Assembly (NCBI GenBank): GCA_003155465.1 | Contig: PMCR01000300.1 | Coordinates: 1 to 20,968, forward strand | DNA: 20,968 bases | Source of the DNA: Myxococcales bacterium | GTDB taxonomy: Bacteria; Myxococcota; Polyangia; Fen-1088 | Direction of reading: 5' to 3' | Part shown: positions 9,001 to 15,663 of the stretch, piece by piece | Layout: the number at the start of each line of letters is the position of its first letter | Position numbering within the stretch: the stretch's first letter is position 1 | Position numbers and translations under genes: made by a program | The notes under the pieces: generated by a model | The model's database searches: none | What the model saw: only the letters and a program-made list of their open reading frames with translations | Told to the model about the DNA's origin: nothing

Positions 9001-9773
9001 TCGCGACACGGGTTGAGCGTGTACAGGTACACCTCGACGTGCCGGCCGAGCGCAGCCAGCATGCGATGGTAGGCAGGCGCCACGTACGAGACGCCAAAGA
9101 GGTGCAACCGCGGTCCCAGTGCTTCCGCCGCGAGCTTGCCCTGCGCCTCGGCGCGCGCCAGCAGCTCGTCGATGCGCAACCAGGTCACGCCTTCGGTTTG
9201 CGAGCGAAGAGCGACGCGGCCGGCAGGGCCGAAGATGGCCAGCCAGAGCGCGCGCTGCCAGGTTTCCGTGACGGCAAACAGGTGATCGTCGCCGAGGCTG
9301 GTGCCCGTCTCCCACGCCTTGACCATGGCGGCCCGCGATGCCGCGTATTCCTCGAAAAGCGGGCCCAGCCGGAAGGCGAGCTGGCAACGGCGGCGGTCGA
9401 CAGCGTCCCGCGTGTCACCGCCCGCGAGAAGGTAGTCGCGCACCGGCGCCATCTCTGGCCGTCTGAGAAACCCATCGTCGTGAAACAGCGCCAGCAGATG
9501 GCCCTCTATCTGCTGCGCATCCACTACGCGGCCGTTGGAAATCGCCTGCTCGGCCACGCGGGCCAGCAGTCTGCGCAGAAACGTGACCTGCAAATTGGCC
9601 GCAATTCCACACGCCCGCGCTACCCCCTGGCGCAGGTAGGTCTCCACATTACGGTTGGGCACCACCACGCGCACCGGGGCAAAGGGACCTTCGCTCTGCC
9701 GCTCCTGCTGCATGTTGCGCACGAACGCCGCCAAGAGCGCCTCGGTGCGGTTGGAGCAGCAGACATGAATCAT
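6048..9773 (-). CDS. recC: RecC-type subunit of exodeoxyribonuclease V
   Basis: RecC holds the RecBCD complex together, splits the duplex and in E. coli scans for Chi. The start at 9773 gives MIHVCCSNR, matching the E. coli N-terminus (LRVYHSNR); a GTG 21 bases upstream (9794) is an alternative. Neither has a good ribosome binding site. The product is 1241 residues against 1122 in E. coli. Recognisable stretches are VRVVVPNRNVETYLRQGVA, GIAANLQVTFLRRLLARV, LHLFGVSYVAPAYHRMLAAL with VEVYLYTLNPCREFW (E. coli: HIFGI...NPCRYYW), and FVLGLGQGDFPR. Residues about 592-632 are a Pro/Arg/Gly-rich block encoded by a hairpin-bearing DNA segment that looks inserted, which explains part of the extra length. 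The stop overlaps the recB start. Assignment is firm; whether it recognises a Chi-like site is unknown. Confidence 0.95.
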   Translation of the reverse strand: MIHVCCSNRTEALLAAFVRNMQQERQSEGPFAPVRVVVPNRNVETYLRQGVARACGIAANLQVTFLRRLLARVAEQAISNGRVVDAQQIEGHLLALFHDDGFLRRPEMAPVRDYLLAGGDTRDAVDRRRCQLAFRLGPLFEEYAASRAAMVKAWETGTSLGDDHLFAVTETWQRALWLAIFGPAGRVALRSQTEGVTWLRIDELLARAEAQGKLAAEALGPRLHLFGVSYVAPAYHRMLAALGRHVEVYLYTLNPCREFWEDVETPAELRRRVARTPPADHALDDPFGLLDQSENLALRLWGRPGRENLRLLNQLETCDFEEHFAASAAPTLLGRLQNDILDRVARTEPDPTLCADHSLQVLACPGLRRELEVVAAEIWRCLRMDPGLRCNDIAVIVPESRKDTYLSQVGAVFGESHDLPHHVVDLPLAGGHRLAEAAQLLLDLPFSSFSRKEMVPLLTHPSLMARFPDARAADCLRLIDELGIVRGAEQRDLAGSYLRRDLYTWDQGLRRLALGAFMSGERSGTETPVSLGGNQYLPVETAPDEHGSALGFALLVRSLIADSRFAAGIDGPTERPLSEWLDFIRGMLTAYLVPGRVGSRRAWLAADHRARPSEASGVGGRRAWEPFQGSHIGDDAEEGLLARYRAALHDLDDVGLRDLPVSYRVAAELARSALASIPGTRGQYLARGVTVASFVPMRAIPFRVVFVLGLGQGDFPRSAHRGDLDLREAGREPGDVTPREQDLYMFLETLLCARDRLVLSYLGRDEVTGEERPPSAVVLELREILSSGYLADAEVKKLFDGPRPLLRRYDDVGRLDAMPLARAEHSAQLLGESLRTSLPAGTAAPANVEDLRRALSPSAFAEVAARLSLPAPLPPAAEPPEEATRVVVTLADLRGFLEDPLQRSARFRLRLRESQSDDELADREDEAFATGALDRTRRLREAMIRALLASEAVPSLAAVGAQYDEISLREELAGRAPAGVFGEAERERHAAILNRWTEQLGRVANGGPVQARVLHFGQAFENEDAREILPAITLELDAAGARLPLHVELHGRTSVLVQTPDLPCASVIFTCRCKDPDEKVRRDKESLAAFLDHVALAAAGLSPGRLGHRGLLLLTDGDKQDIDERRFTVLDQARAREYLARLVRDMLTGTLGPSGKPTGLHAYFLPCEAVFRAQRKGGSVADQAERLREEYGENGRARFSTLYGPIRDAVARWNPPPAEMATRMAADRFGLFFELLQSGSA
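7881..8000. repeat. Hairpin-headed repeat-like block inserted in frame in recC
   Basis: At 7881-7905 two perfect 11-base arms (atgggaaccct / agggttcccat) flank a 3-base loop. This is followed by C-rich sequence and then gctcgcctcgctcggcctcg. The encoded peptide in recC (RPSEASGVGG, RRAWEPFQGSHIG) is unlike the surrounding helicase-like protein: rich in Arg, Gly and Pro. The block is a multiple of three in effect, since recC stays open. No second copy was seen in this window, so calling it a dispersed element is inference. The right border (about 8000) is approximate. Confidence 0.5.
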
Positions 9774-9820
9774 GCGGGGGCAAGGATAACCCACCGGAGC
9801 AGAACCGTGTGCTGATCGCC

Positions 9821-10048
9821 CTAGTGGGGTGCCAGGTACACATCCAGAGTGCCAGGTACATATCCAGAAGTGCGGCAGAGCGGGGCGATGAAGAAGTGAA
9901 TGTAGGCGTCGCGTAGGTGCTGGAGATCGTTGTCCTTGCCGACGGCGTCTAGATCTCGGGCGGCGGCGAGCACGTGAGCAAACGCTCCATCGTGCAGGTG
10001 AGCGGCCCGCAGTGCGCGGGGCGTTTCCTCACAGCACCCTGACGGATT
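9821..10048 (-). pseudogene. Possible gene remnant: open frame without a start codon
   Basis: Minus-strand codons from 10048 to the TAG at 9821-9823 are open and protein-like for about 60 residues, for example RALRAAHLHDGAFAHVL and DNDLQHLRDAYIHFFIAPL. No ATG, GTG or TTG stands at a sensible place: the only GTG is internal and without a ribosome binding site. The upstream end runs into the toxin gene, and the last residues are encoded by the 20-base direct repeats. It may be the tail of a gene truncated by insertion or deletion, or chance in GC-rich DNA. No family recognised. Confidence 0.25.
9829..9868. repeat. Two tandem 20-base direct repeats (gtgccaggtaca core)
   Basis: Units 9829-9848 and 9849-9868 read gtgccaggtacacatccaga and the same with one change (t for c at the 13th base). 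They are immediately adjacent. A fragment of a third unit (agtgc) follows at 9868-9872. They lie just upstream of recC, between it and the toxin gene. The core resembles short dispersed repeats that accompany REP-associated transposases in other genomes, but no transposase is visible here, so that link is memory-based inference. Confidence 0.7.
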
Positions 10049-10424
10049 TCAACTTGCCAGACGCCCCTTCGAACGTCGCCATCGAGCCGCCGGTCGAGAC
10101 GTAGGCGCCTTGAATCAGGCGGTCCACGAACCCGGGCTTGGCCGAGGCCAGGCCATCGGTGGCCAGCACCTTGGACGCCACGCCCTGCGGCTCAATTTCC
10201 CCGTCGGCAAACATGTGGCGCAACGCCAGGAGCGCCTCCTTCTTGGGTACGCCGTAATGGTATTGCATAGCGAAGTAGCTCTCGGCGACGACTAGGTCGG
10301 AAACCACCGCCTGGTCACCCCGACGGGCAGTCTCTTCCAGAAATGCCACCGCACGTTGCGCTTGATCGGCCGGCTGCCCGATCAAAAGACGGAGGACCAC
10401 TGACGTATCGAGCCCGATCTTCAT
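10029..10424 (-). CDS. vapC: PIN-domain toxin (VapC-like ribonuclease)
   Basis: PIN-domain toxins are magnesium-dependent RNases, usually cleaving tRNA or rRNA, held inactive by a cognate antitoxin. The product is 131 residues, a normal VapC length. The acidic pocket is visible: Asp6 in MKIGLDTSVVLRLL, Glu48 in VVAESYFAM, Asp101 in FVDRLI. The usual fourth acidic residue (Asp in TFD) is Glu119 in MATFEGASGKL. The start at 10424 is chosen because AGGTGG precedes it and MKIGLDTS is the typical PIN N-terminus. It overlaps the antitoxin stop codon by 4 bases (ATGA), so translation is coupled and the toxin should follow the antitoxin. Toxin role follows from fold and pairing; the RNA target cannot be read from sequence. 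Confidence 0.9.
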   Translation of the reverse strand: MKIGLDTSVVLRLLIGQPADQAQRAVAFLEETARRGDQAVVSDLVVAESYFAMQYHYGVPKKEALLALRHMFADGEIEPQGVASKVLATDGLASAKPGFVDRLIQGAYVSTGGSMATFEGASGKLKSVRVL

Positions 10425-10687
10425 GCGCCACCTTTGCGCTTCCTCCCTGCCGCGATGCTGTTTCGGACCGCCGCCAGCGAATGATCGGCAACCGGCCGGC
10501 CGAAGGAGGCGAGGCAACCGATCCAGCGGCGCGGTCGCGCCGGCCGCGGGCGCAACACCCACACGCGGCCGGCTGCTTCGTCGCGGGCTTCAAGTTCGAC
10601 AGCATCGCCCGGTTTCAAGCCGAGGGACTTGCAGGTCTCTGCCGGAAAGGTCGCCTGGCGTTTGGCAGTCAGAGTCAAGGTTGTCAT
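10421..10687 (-). CDS. vapB: AbrB/SpoVT-type antitoxin
   Basis: The 88-residue product begins with a swapped-hairpin DNA-binding domain: MTTLTLTAKRQATFPAETC followed by KSLGLKPGDAVELE (residues 1-33). This is the standard AbrB/MazE arrangement of a beta strand, the TFP turn, a helix and the GLKPGD turn. The C-terminal half (about 45-88, Arg- and Pro-rich, ending GRKRKGGA) is expected to bind and block the toxin. It is the first gene of the two-gene unit and probably represses its own promoter, where a 10-base inverted repeat overlaps the -35 region. With -10 placed at 10694-10699 the message would begin at or next to the ATG, so no ribosome binding site is expected, and none is seen. Identity is firm as a family; the name follows from the PIN partner. 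Confidence 0.88.
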   Translation of the reverse strand: MTTLTLTAKRQATFPAETCKSLGLKPGDAVELEARDEAAGRVWVLRPRPARPRRWIGCLASFGRPVADHSLAAVRNSIAAGRKRKGGA

Positions 10688-10693
10688 ACCTTG

Positions 10694-10722
10694 AGTATCC
10701 GCCCTGCTGCCTTACCTGTCAA
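10694..10722 (-). promoter_or_regulatory. Promoter of the antitoxin-toxin unit, probably leaderless
   Basis: On the minus strand TTGACA (10722-10717, perfect consensus) is followed after 17 bases by GATACT (10699-10694, four of six matches). Six bases (caaggt) then separate the -10 from the antitoxin ATG, so transcription would start at or beside the start codon. Confidence 0.6.
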
Positions 10723-10738
10723 TACGCGGGTAAGGCAG
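10707..10738. promoter_or_regulatory. Inverted repeat, likely operator for the antitoxin
   Basis: Perfect 10-base arms, ctgccttacc (10707-10716) and ggtaaggcag (10729-10738), are separated by 12 bases. The -35 hexamer lies in the spacer, abutting one arm, so a bound antitoxin would block RNA polymerase. AbrB-type antitoxins commonly bind such palindromes at their own promoter; binding here is inferred. Confidence 0.6.
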
Positions 10739-10876
10739 GCGGGGCGATGCAGGACGAAGGAAAGCGAGGCCAGGGCGGCCACTGCTGGGTCCAGGACGGC
10801 CTATAGTGCGCGACCGATGTTTGCGTGACGTCAGATCGGCATAATGGGGGATGGCTCGCACCCATTCACATTTCAG

Positions 10877-10905
10877 GCCTGCTCGCCGTTGCAAAGAAAG
10901 CAGGC
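10877..10905. terminator. Possible terminator hairpin after the cellulase gene
   Basis: Arms gcctgct (10877-10883) and agcaggc (10899-10905) with a 15-base loop lie 25-53 bases beyond the cellulase stop. There is no run of T after it on the minus strand, so it is a weak candidate. The rest of 10739-10929 shows no gene. Confidence 0.25.
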
Positions 10906-10929
10906 GGGTTCTGATTCCCAGGTGAAAGA

Positions 10930-13374
10930 CTACCGCGCCAATGCGGTAATCGCGACCATGTACCAGGCGGCATGGGGCAGCCACTGTTCGACCCAGCGCC
11001 AGTCCCCGCACGAGGTGCCGCTGGGCCACTGGATGCCGCTGCCATCCGTGGCCTGGCCGGTAATGCCGTTGGCAATCCCTCCGACCAAGGTGCCGTTCTG
11101 CGACTTGGCTCCGCAGAATCCCGGTGGGTTTTTGTCGCCGAACCCATTCAAGAAACAGACGTCATAGGGATTGTTGCCCAGGATCCAATCGAGCTGGTAG
11201 CCGGCAAAGCGAAGCAGATCGAGGTATTGGGTTCCGCTGGCGGAAATGGCATCGGCACCCATCAGGGCCGCGGCTGCCAAGGATCCAAGCCGAGCATTCT
11301 CACCCTGCCACCAGTATCCCGACTCATTGTCGTGGGGAATGAAGAACCCTGCTGTCGCCGCACTGGTGTGCTGCCTGGCATAACCGAATGGATTTGTCAC
11401 CGCGGAAGTCACCCCGACCAGGTAGTCGAGGTGCTTTTGCACGGCCCGTCTGATGGCGCCTCTGCGTGATTCGTCGGTTTCGACCTGCAGGTAGCGCACG
11501 AGCGCCACGGTGGGAAGTCCCGCGTCCGAGGCATGCCAGAAAGGACGGGTTGCGCCGTCGGCGATGAAATAGCCCTCTGCACTCAAACGACCCACGAGCG
11601 ACGCTGCGCGAGCCCGAGCCGCGTCGAGGTAGGCGGCGTTCTGGGTGGTGGCGTAGAGCTCGCTTGCAGCCAGCAGCCCGGTGTAGTCGTCGATGACGTT
11701 CTCTTTGCCATCATCCGCATAGAGCTGGCCGTTGGTGTTCAGGTAGGCAAAGGCCTTCTCGGCACCAGCGAGGTACTGGGCGCCGGTGAAGCTGCCGTCG
11801 ACTTTCCATCTGGCCGCGCGTGCGAGCGCGGCAATGCTCATTCCGCCGCCCTCGCGCAGGGCCGACTGCCAGTCGGCGGTTTCGCCCCCATAGTCCCCAA
11901 CGAAGGCGCAGATTGTTCTTTGGCCGACATCGCCCGACCAGTGATCGAAGACGTTGATGTAGAAATAGCCGACTGGATCGAGGACCCGCAGCAGGTAGTC
12001 GGCGCCCCACAGGGCTTCGGCTTGCACGGCCGCCGCGTTGCCTAGCGCGGTCAAGGCTGCGCCCCCCTGGTCGTAGACCCAAGCCAGCGCCCAGGCCACC
12101 AGGGGGATCTGCTGCGGACTCATGAAGTTCGTGTAGTTCAAGTGGCTGAGGTACTTCGAGATGTCCCCGGATGCGTCGTACCAGCCACCGCGCACGTCGG
12201 CGCGCGCGTCGCTGCCAAAGAAGGGAACGCTTGCGTCAGCGGCCCACACATCTGGGTCATCGGCGCGGGATGCCTTGAAGTAGCCCAGCACGCCCGGAAG
12301 GGTCTGTGCGAATAGTCGATGGTCGCCGACCGCGAACTTGGCCGACGCCGAGCTGCCCACCTGCAACCGGTAGGTGCCCGGGCGGGTGAGTTCGGTGAAA
12401 TCCACCGAGTAGAATGACTTGTCGCTGCCCCATGCGCTGAAGCTCTCGGCCACGAGATCGCCACACCACACCGAGACGCCATCGCTGCCCACGACGTGGA
12501 ACCGTGACAGCGTGGCAGGTCCTTCGACCACGGCATGCTTGGGGCCAAGGGTGTCAAAGCCCAGTTGATTCAAGTGGAACACGGCTGCCGTGGCTGCGCT
12601 GGCTGCGCCCGCTGATAGCTCGAACCAATCGATGTTGGCAATGCCCGCGGTGGATTCGGCAGCAACGAGGTAGAGGGCATGAGTACCCGTGAGCGGGTTC
12701 AGGGATACCGTCGCGTTGGCCCAGGTCCCCCACCCGCCGGTCGAGGCAGGGGTCCACGTTCCAATGAGTTGACTGGTGGCGCTGTCCAGTCGAACTTCGA
12801 TCTTCCCTCCGTCGACCCCCTTGGCATAGTGGATCTGCAGCGTCGTGATGCCGGTCATCTCGACGCCAGAATAGTAAAGGAAGTCACCACCCTCGATGAA
12901 TCCCACGTCAGCGTTTCCATTTTCGAGCTGAGTTCCCTGCTGTCCTCCGGTCGTGCCCTTGCAATTTCCTGTGGTTGCGCCAAAGGCGCATTCCGCCTCA
13001 ATGTGCTGGGTTGCCACAGCTAGCCCTGGAGATTCACAAGTCATCACCTTGCTCGGTGCCAGTGCGGGCCTGCTGGTGCTACTGGTCGCGGCGTCGCTTC
13101 CGCCAATTGCGCTGGCGTCTCCAACCGTGGCGTCGCCTCCGCCGGTTGCGCTGGCGTCTGGGCCAGCCACGCTGGCTACATTGCCCCCCGCACCGGCAAG
13201 TGCACCACCGCCCGCAACGGTCCCGGCAGTCAGGCCCGTGCCGGTGTCCGCCACGGTGGTCCCGCCGGAGCCACCGCTTGTCCCAGGATATTTCTCCGAG
13301 GGAGTGGGCCTACAGCCAAGCAGGACGAGTCCTGCGGCAAGAGCGACAGGCGTGCAGAAGCGGGGGTGATGCAT
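10930..13374 (-). CDS. Family 9 glycoside hydrolase (cellulase) with CBM6, predicted lipoprotein
   Basis: GH9 enzymes hydrolyse beta-1,4-glucans by inversion. The start at 13374 gives a signal peptide with lipobox VLLGC near residue 20; the frame stays open upstream but adds unlikely sequence. The product is 814 residues. In order: Gly/Ala/Asp/Thr linker (about 28-110), a CBM6-like carbohydrate-binding module (about 118-251, IEAECAFGATTG to NIDWFELS), an Ig-like N-terminal cellulase domain (about 258-345, VFHLNQLGFDT), then the GH9 (alpha/alpha)6 barrel. GGWYDASGDISKYLSHL (about 395-411) holds the catalytic Asp region, in the DASGD variant rather than DAGD. YWWQGENARLGSLAAAAL (about 685-702) and WILGNNPYDVCFLNGFG are conserved C-terminal stretches, the former likely carrying the acidic proton donor. 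Anchoring by lipid would keep the enzyme on the cell surface. It is divergent from the WD40 lipoprotein gene. Exact substrate (cellulose, glucomannan, cello-oligosaccharides) is not determined. Confidence 0.92.
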   Translation of the reverse strand: MHHPRFCTPVALAAGLVLLGCRPTPSEKYPGTSGGSGGTTVADTGTGLTAGTVAGGGALAGAGGNVASVAGPDASATGGGDATVGDASAIGGSDAATSSTSRPALAPSKVMTCESPGLAVATQHIEAECAFGATTGNCKGTTGGQQGTQLENGNADVGFIEGGDFLYYSGVEMTGITTLQIHYAKGVDGGKIEVRLDSATSQLIGTWTPASTGGWGTWANATVSLNPLTGTHALYLVAAESTAGIANIDWFELSAGAASAATAAVFHLNQLGFDTLGPKHAVVEGPATLSRFHVVGSDGVSVWCGDLVAESFSAWGSDKSFYSVDFTELTRPGTYRLQVGSSASAKFAVGDHRLFAQTLPGVLGYFKASRADDPDVWAADASVPFFGSDARADVRGGWYDASGDISKYLSHLNYTNFMSPQQIPLVAWALAWVYDQGGAALTALGNAAAVQAEALWGADYLLRVLDPVGYFYINVFDHWSGDVGQRTICAFVGDYGGETADWQSALREGGGMSIAALARAARWKVDGSFTGAQYLAGAEKAFAYLNTNGQLYADDGKENVIDDYTGLLAASELYATTQNAAYLDAARARAASLVGRLSAEGYFIADGATRPFWHASDAGLPTVALVRYLQVETDESRRGAIRRAVQKHLDYLVGVTSAVTNPFGYARQHTSAATAGFFIPHDNESGYWWQGENARLGSLAAAALMGADAISASGTQYLDLLRFAGYQLDWILGNNPYDVCFLNGFGDKNPPGFCGAKSQNGTLVGGIANGITGQATDGSGIQWPSGTSCGDWRWVEQWLPHAAWYMVAITALAR
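13091..13159 (-). repeat. 39-base-period direct repeat in the cellulase linker
   Basis: Two 30-base copies (13091-13120 and 13130-13159) differ at three positions and are spaced by 39 bases, which is 13 codons. They encode the DASATGGGDATVGDASAIGG part of the linker. The period is a multiple of three, as in the serpin linker repeats, so copy number can change in frame. Confidence 0.7.
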
Positions 13375-13480
13375 GGGGGGCTTCTTGTGGATGGGCAGGC
13401 CAAGGGACAGACTGACCCGTTCCGCGGACGAAACATGGGGTGGCGACCTCCCGCCAGGCCTGCACCGGGCTGCCAAGGGA

Positions 13481-13500
13481 TATACTCGGAGGGTGCCCTC
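13481..13500 (+). promoter_or_regulatory. Candidate promoter of the WD40 lipoprotein gene
   Basis: TATACT (13481-13486) is a five-of-six match to the -10 consensus, about 50 bases before the start codon. No convincing -35 stands 16-18 bases upstream. A small palindrome, gaggg-tg-ccctc (13489-13500), covers the expected start of transcription. Read on the other strand the same site gives TATATC, so a divergent promoter for the cellulase is possible. The 160-base region 13375-13534 holds nothing else recognisable. Confidence 0.35.
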
Positions 13501-13534
13501 TGTGGGAATCTCACAAAGCCGATTTCCTGGAACG

Positions 13535-15631
13535 ATGAGCAAGCGCCCCGCGTTTCACGGCGTGCTCGCGTCGGCCGCCCTCGCACTGTGCGGGTGCGGC
13601 GGGCACAAGGCAGGCGGTGATGCGAACGTCGGGATCGAAGACGGCGGCACTGGGATCACCGGTGCCTTTGTTCCCCAAGTTGGTGGCGCCCCCGACGGGG
13701 CAGCTCCGATCGGGCCGCCGGATTTCGCGCGCTGCATGACTCTGGGCCAGGGTCTCGTGTCGGCCACGGCGTTTTCGCCGGACGGCACGTTGTTGGCCGT
13801 GGCGGGGACCCAACTCAGGCTTCTGAGCGCGGATGACTGGCACGAGGTCAGGAAGTTCGATGATTCCTCCCTCGAGTACCCCAACTGGTGGCGGCTGGCC
13901 TTCACTGCCGGCGGCGCTTTGCTGGTCGGCACAGGATATGAGGGCCAGGTGGGGGTTTGGAGGGTCGAAGACGGCAGCCTCCTCCATACGCTGAGTTTCG
14001 ACGTCAATCCGAATGGGGAACCGTGGGAAGGGGTTGCGGCGTCGACCACGGGTCTGCTCGCGCTCACCGATGGCGCCTCTGTGGTGCTCTGGGATGCAGC
14101 GGAACGGCGCACGACCCACGCGATCGAACCGACCCGAGGAAGAGTCGGCCACATTGCGTTCTCCGACCGCGGCGACCTCCTGGCGATCGATGAACTCGAT
14201 GGTCGGCAGGGTGACGGCGGAACCCAATTCGTCACGGCCCGGATCTCTCTTTGGGATGCGGCGACCGGACGTTCGCTGAGAACCATCGCGACACAAGGGG
14301 CGCAAGCAGAGGGGCTCACCTTTTCCCCAGGGGCGGACGTCCTTGTTGCACTCATGAAGGACTCCGCTTGTGGGTACGATGGCTGTGATAGCTACGCCAA
14401 TTTCTACCGCACCTCGGACGCGACGCTGCTCCGGCGCGCGGGCCCGTTTCCGGTCTCTCCGGCCGGAACCCTGGCAACCCAGTTGGTCTTCTCGCCCAGG
14501 GGCGACTTGGTCGCGGTATCCATCCAAGACTACTACCGCTCGGCCAACGACACCCTGTCGATCATCCGGACATCCGACGCAGCGGTGGTCAACGTCTTGC
14601 TTGACCCCTGGGGGGCGATATCCTTCTCTCCCGACGGTGGTTTGCTGCTTCCCCGCGGCACATCGGTCGAGATTCGCGATCCGATGGATGGGACGATCAT
14701 GAAGATCATTCCCTTCGGTCCGGGAAACTATGCCTCAGCATTTTCCCCCGATGGCCAGTTCCTTGCCACCGCAGATGCAAACGACGTCTATCTCTGGCGT
14801 CTCGCAGATGGCGCGATCGTCTCGCGGTTCCCGGGGCTCGGGGTGGCGGTGCAATCCTTGGTATTTTCCCCGGATGGTCAGACCATCGCAAGCGGGGGCG
14901 AGGATGCCATCGTCAGGATGTGGAGAACCACCGGAGGGTCGGCTCCAGTTGTTCTGCAGCAGGATCAGCCAGTCACCGCGGTGGCGTTCTCTCCCGCGGG
15001 AACGCTCTTCGCTGCCGGCGACGTGGGCGGCACGGTGTATCTCAGGAGCGCCAAGGACGCTACGGTGGTGAACACCCTGCACGCGCAGGATTCGGGCCAG
15101 GTCCTGGTGTTTTCCCCCGACGGCAAGGTGCTGGCGACCGGCGGAACCAACCCCGCGATCGTGCTGTGGAACGTGGAGACCGGACAGGCGATCGCGTCTG
15201 CCTCACACGGAGGCGGGGTCGTGGCGCTGGCGTTTTCTGCCGACGGATCCCTGTTGGCCAGCGCCGCCTCGTGCGCGTCCAGTGTCGAAATGTGCTACCC
15301 GGAGGCGGGTGATCCCGAGATCAGACTCTGGCAGATCGCCGGTTCGTCGTTGGTCATCGAGGCGACAATTGCCACCGAGCCGGTCGTCCAGCCATCGCCC
15401 CAGGTCCCAGTGAACGCCGTCTGGGGCCTGACCTTCTCCCCGGACGGCCAGACTCTGCTGACCGCAGGGCCACAACATGCGTGGCACCTGTACCGACTTC
15501 CCCAGGGTGAACCCATTGGACAATTCGGACCCGGACGGGTCTTCTTCGGCTTGACCTTCGCGATTTCGCCGGACGCTGCGCGGATCGCGGTTGGCGCGTA
15601 TCCGATCGAGATCTGGTGCGGAACGCCGTAA
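13535..15631 (+). CDS. WD40-repeat double-propeller lipoprotein
   Basis: The product is 698 residues. The start at 13535 is chosen because it gives a signal peptide, MSKRPAFHGVLASAALALCG with lipobox near Cys20, while upstream codons do not look like protein. After a short Gly/Asp-rich linker the whole chain is WD40-like repeats with FSPDG...LA...V.LW signatures, for example AFSPDGQFLATADANDVYLW, VFSPDGQTIASGGEDAIVRM and VFSPDGKVLATGGTNPAIVL. I count 14 repeats by eye, which would fold as two seven-bladed propellers. Some blades are irregular: one has a Cys-rich insert near CASSVEMCYPE and another CGYDGCDSY. No catalytic domain is present, so it is probably a protein- or ligand-binding scaffold at the cell surface or in the periplasm. 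It is divergent from the cellulase and ends 23 bases from the convergent 15655-17310 gene. Partner unknown. Confidence 0.88.
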   Translation: MSKRPAFHGVLASAALALCGCGGHKAGGDANVGIEDGGTGITGAFVPQVGGAPDGAAPIGPPDFARCMTLGQGLVSATAFSPDGTLLAVAGTQLRLLSADDWHEVRKFDDSSLEYPNWWRLAFTAGGALLVGTGYEGQVGVWRVEDGSLLHTLSFDVNPNGEPWEGVAASTTGLLALTDGASVVLWDAAERRTTHAIEPTRGRVGHIAFSDRGDLLAIDELDGRQGDGGTQFVTARISLWDAATGRSLRTIATQGAQAEGLTFSPGADVLVALMKDSACGYDGCDSYANFYRTSDATLLRRAGPFPVSPAGTLATQLVFSPRGDLVAVSIQDYYRSANDTLSIIRTSDAAVVNVLLDPWGAISFSPDGGLLLPRGTSVEIRDPMDGTIMKIIPFGPGNYASAFSPDGQFLATADANDVYLWRLADGAIVSRFPGLGVAVQSLVFSPDGQTIASGGEDAIVRMWRTTGGSAPVVLQQDQPVTAVAFSPAGTLFAAGDVGGTVYLRSAKDATVVNTLHAQDSGQVLVFSPDGKVLATGGTNPAIVLWNVETGQAIASASHGGGVVALAFSADGSLLASAASCASSVEMCYPEAGDPEIRLWQIAGSSLVIEATIATEPVVQPSPQVPVNAVWGLTFSPDGQTLLTAGPQHAWHLYRLPQGEPIGQFGPGRVFFGLTFAISPDAARIAVGAYPIEIWCGTP

Positions 15632-15640
15632 CCAGAAAAC

Positions 15641-15663
15641 CAGCCGTCCCTCAATCACGGCTG
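15641..15663. terminator. Hairpin between convergent genes, possible shared terminator
   Basis: Perfect 7-base arms cagccgt (15641-15647) and acggctg (15657-15663) surround a 9-base loop in the 23-base gap between the two stop codons, overlapping the minus-strand stop. Neither side has a long T run (aaaac on the left, which reads gtttt on the minus strand, is the best). It may slow transcription from both directions. Confidence 0.35.

Noticed and set aside
13511..14527. Minus-strand frame of 338 codons
   Set aside because: Opposite the WD40 repeats, which are clear on the plus strand.
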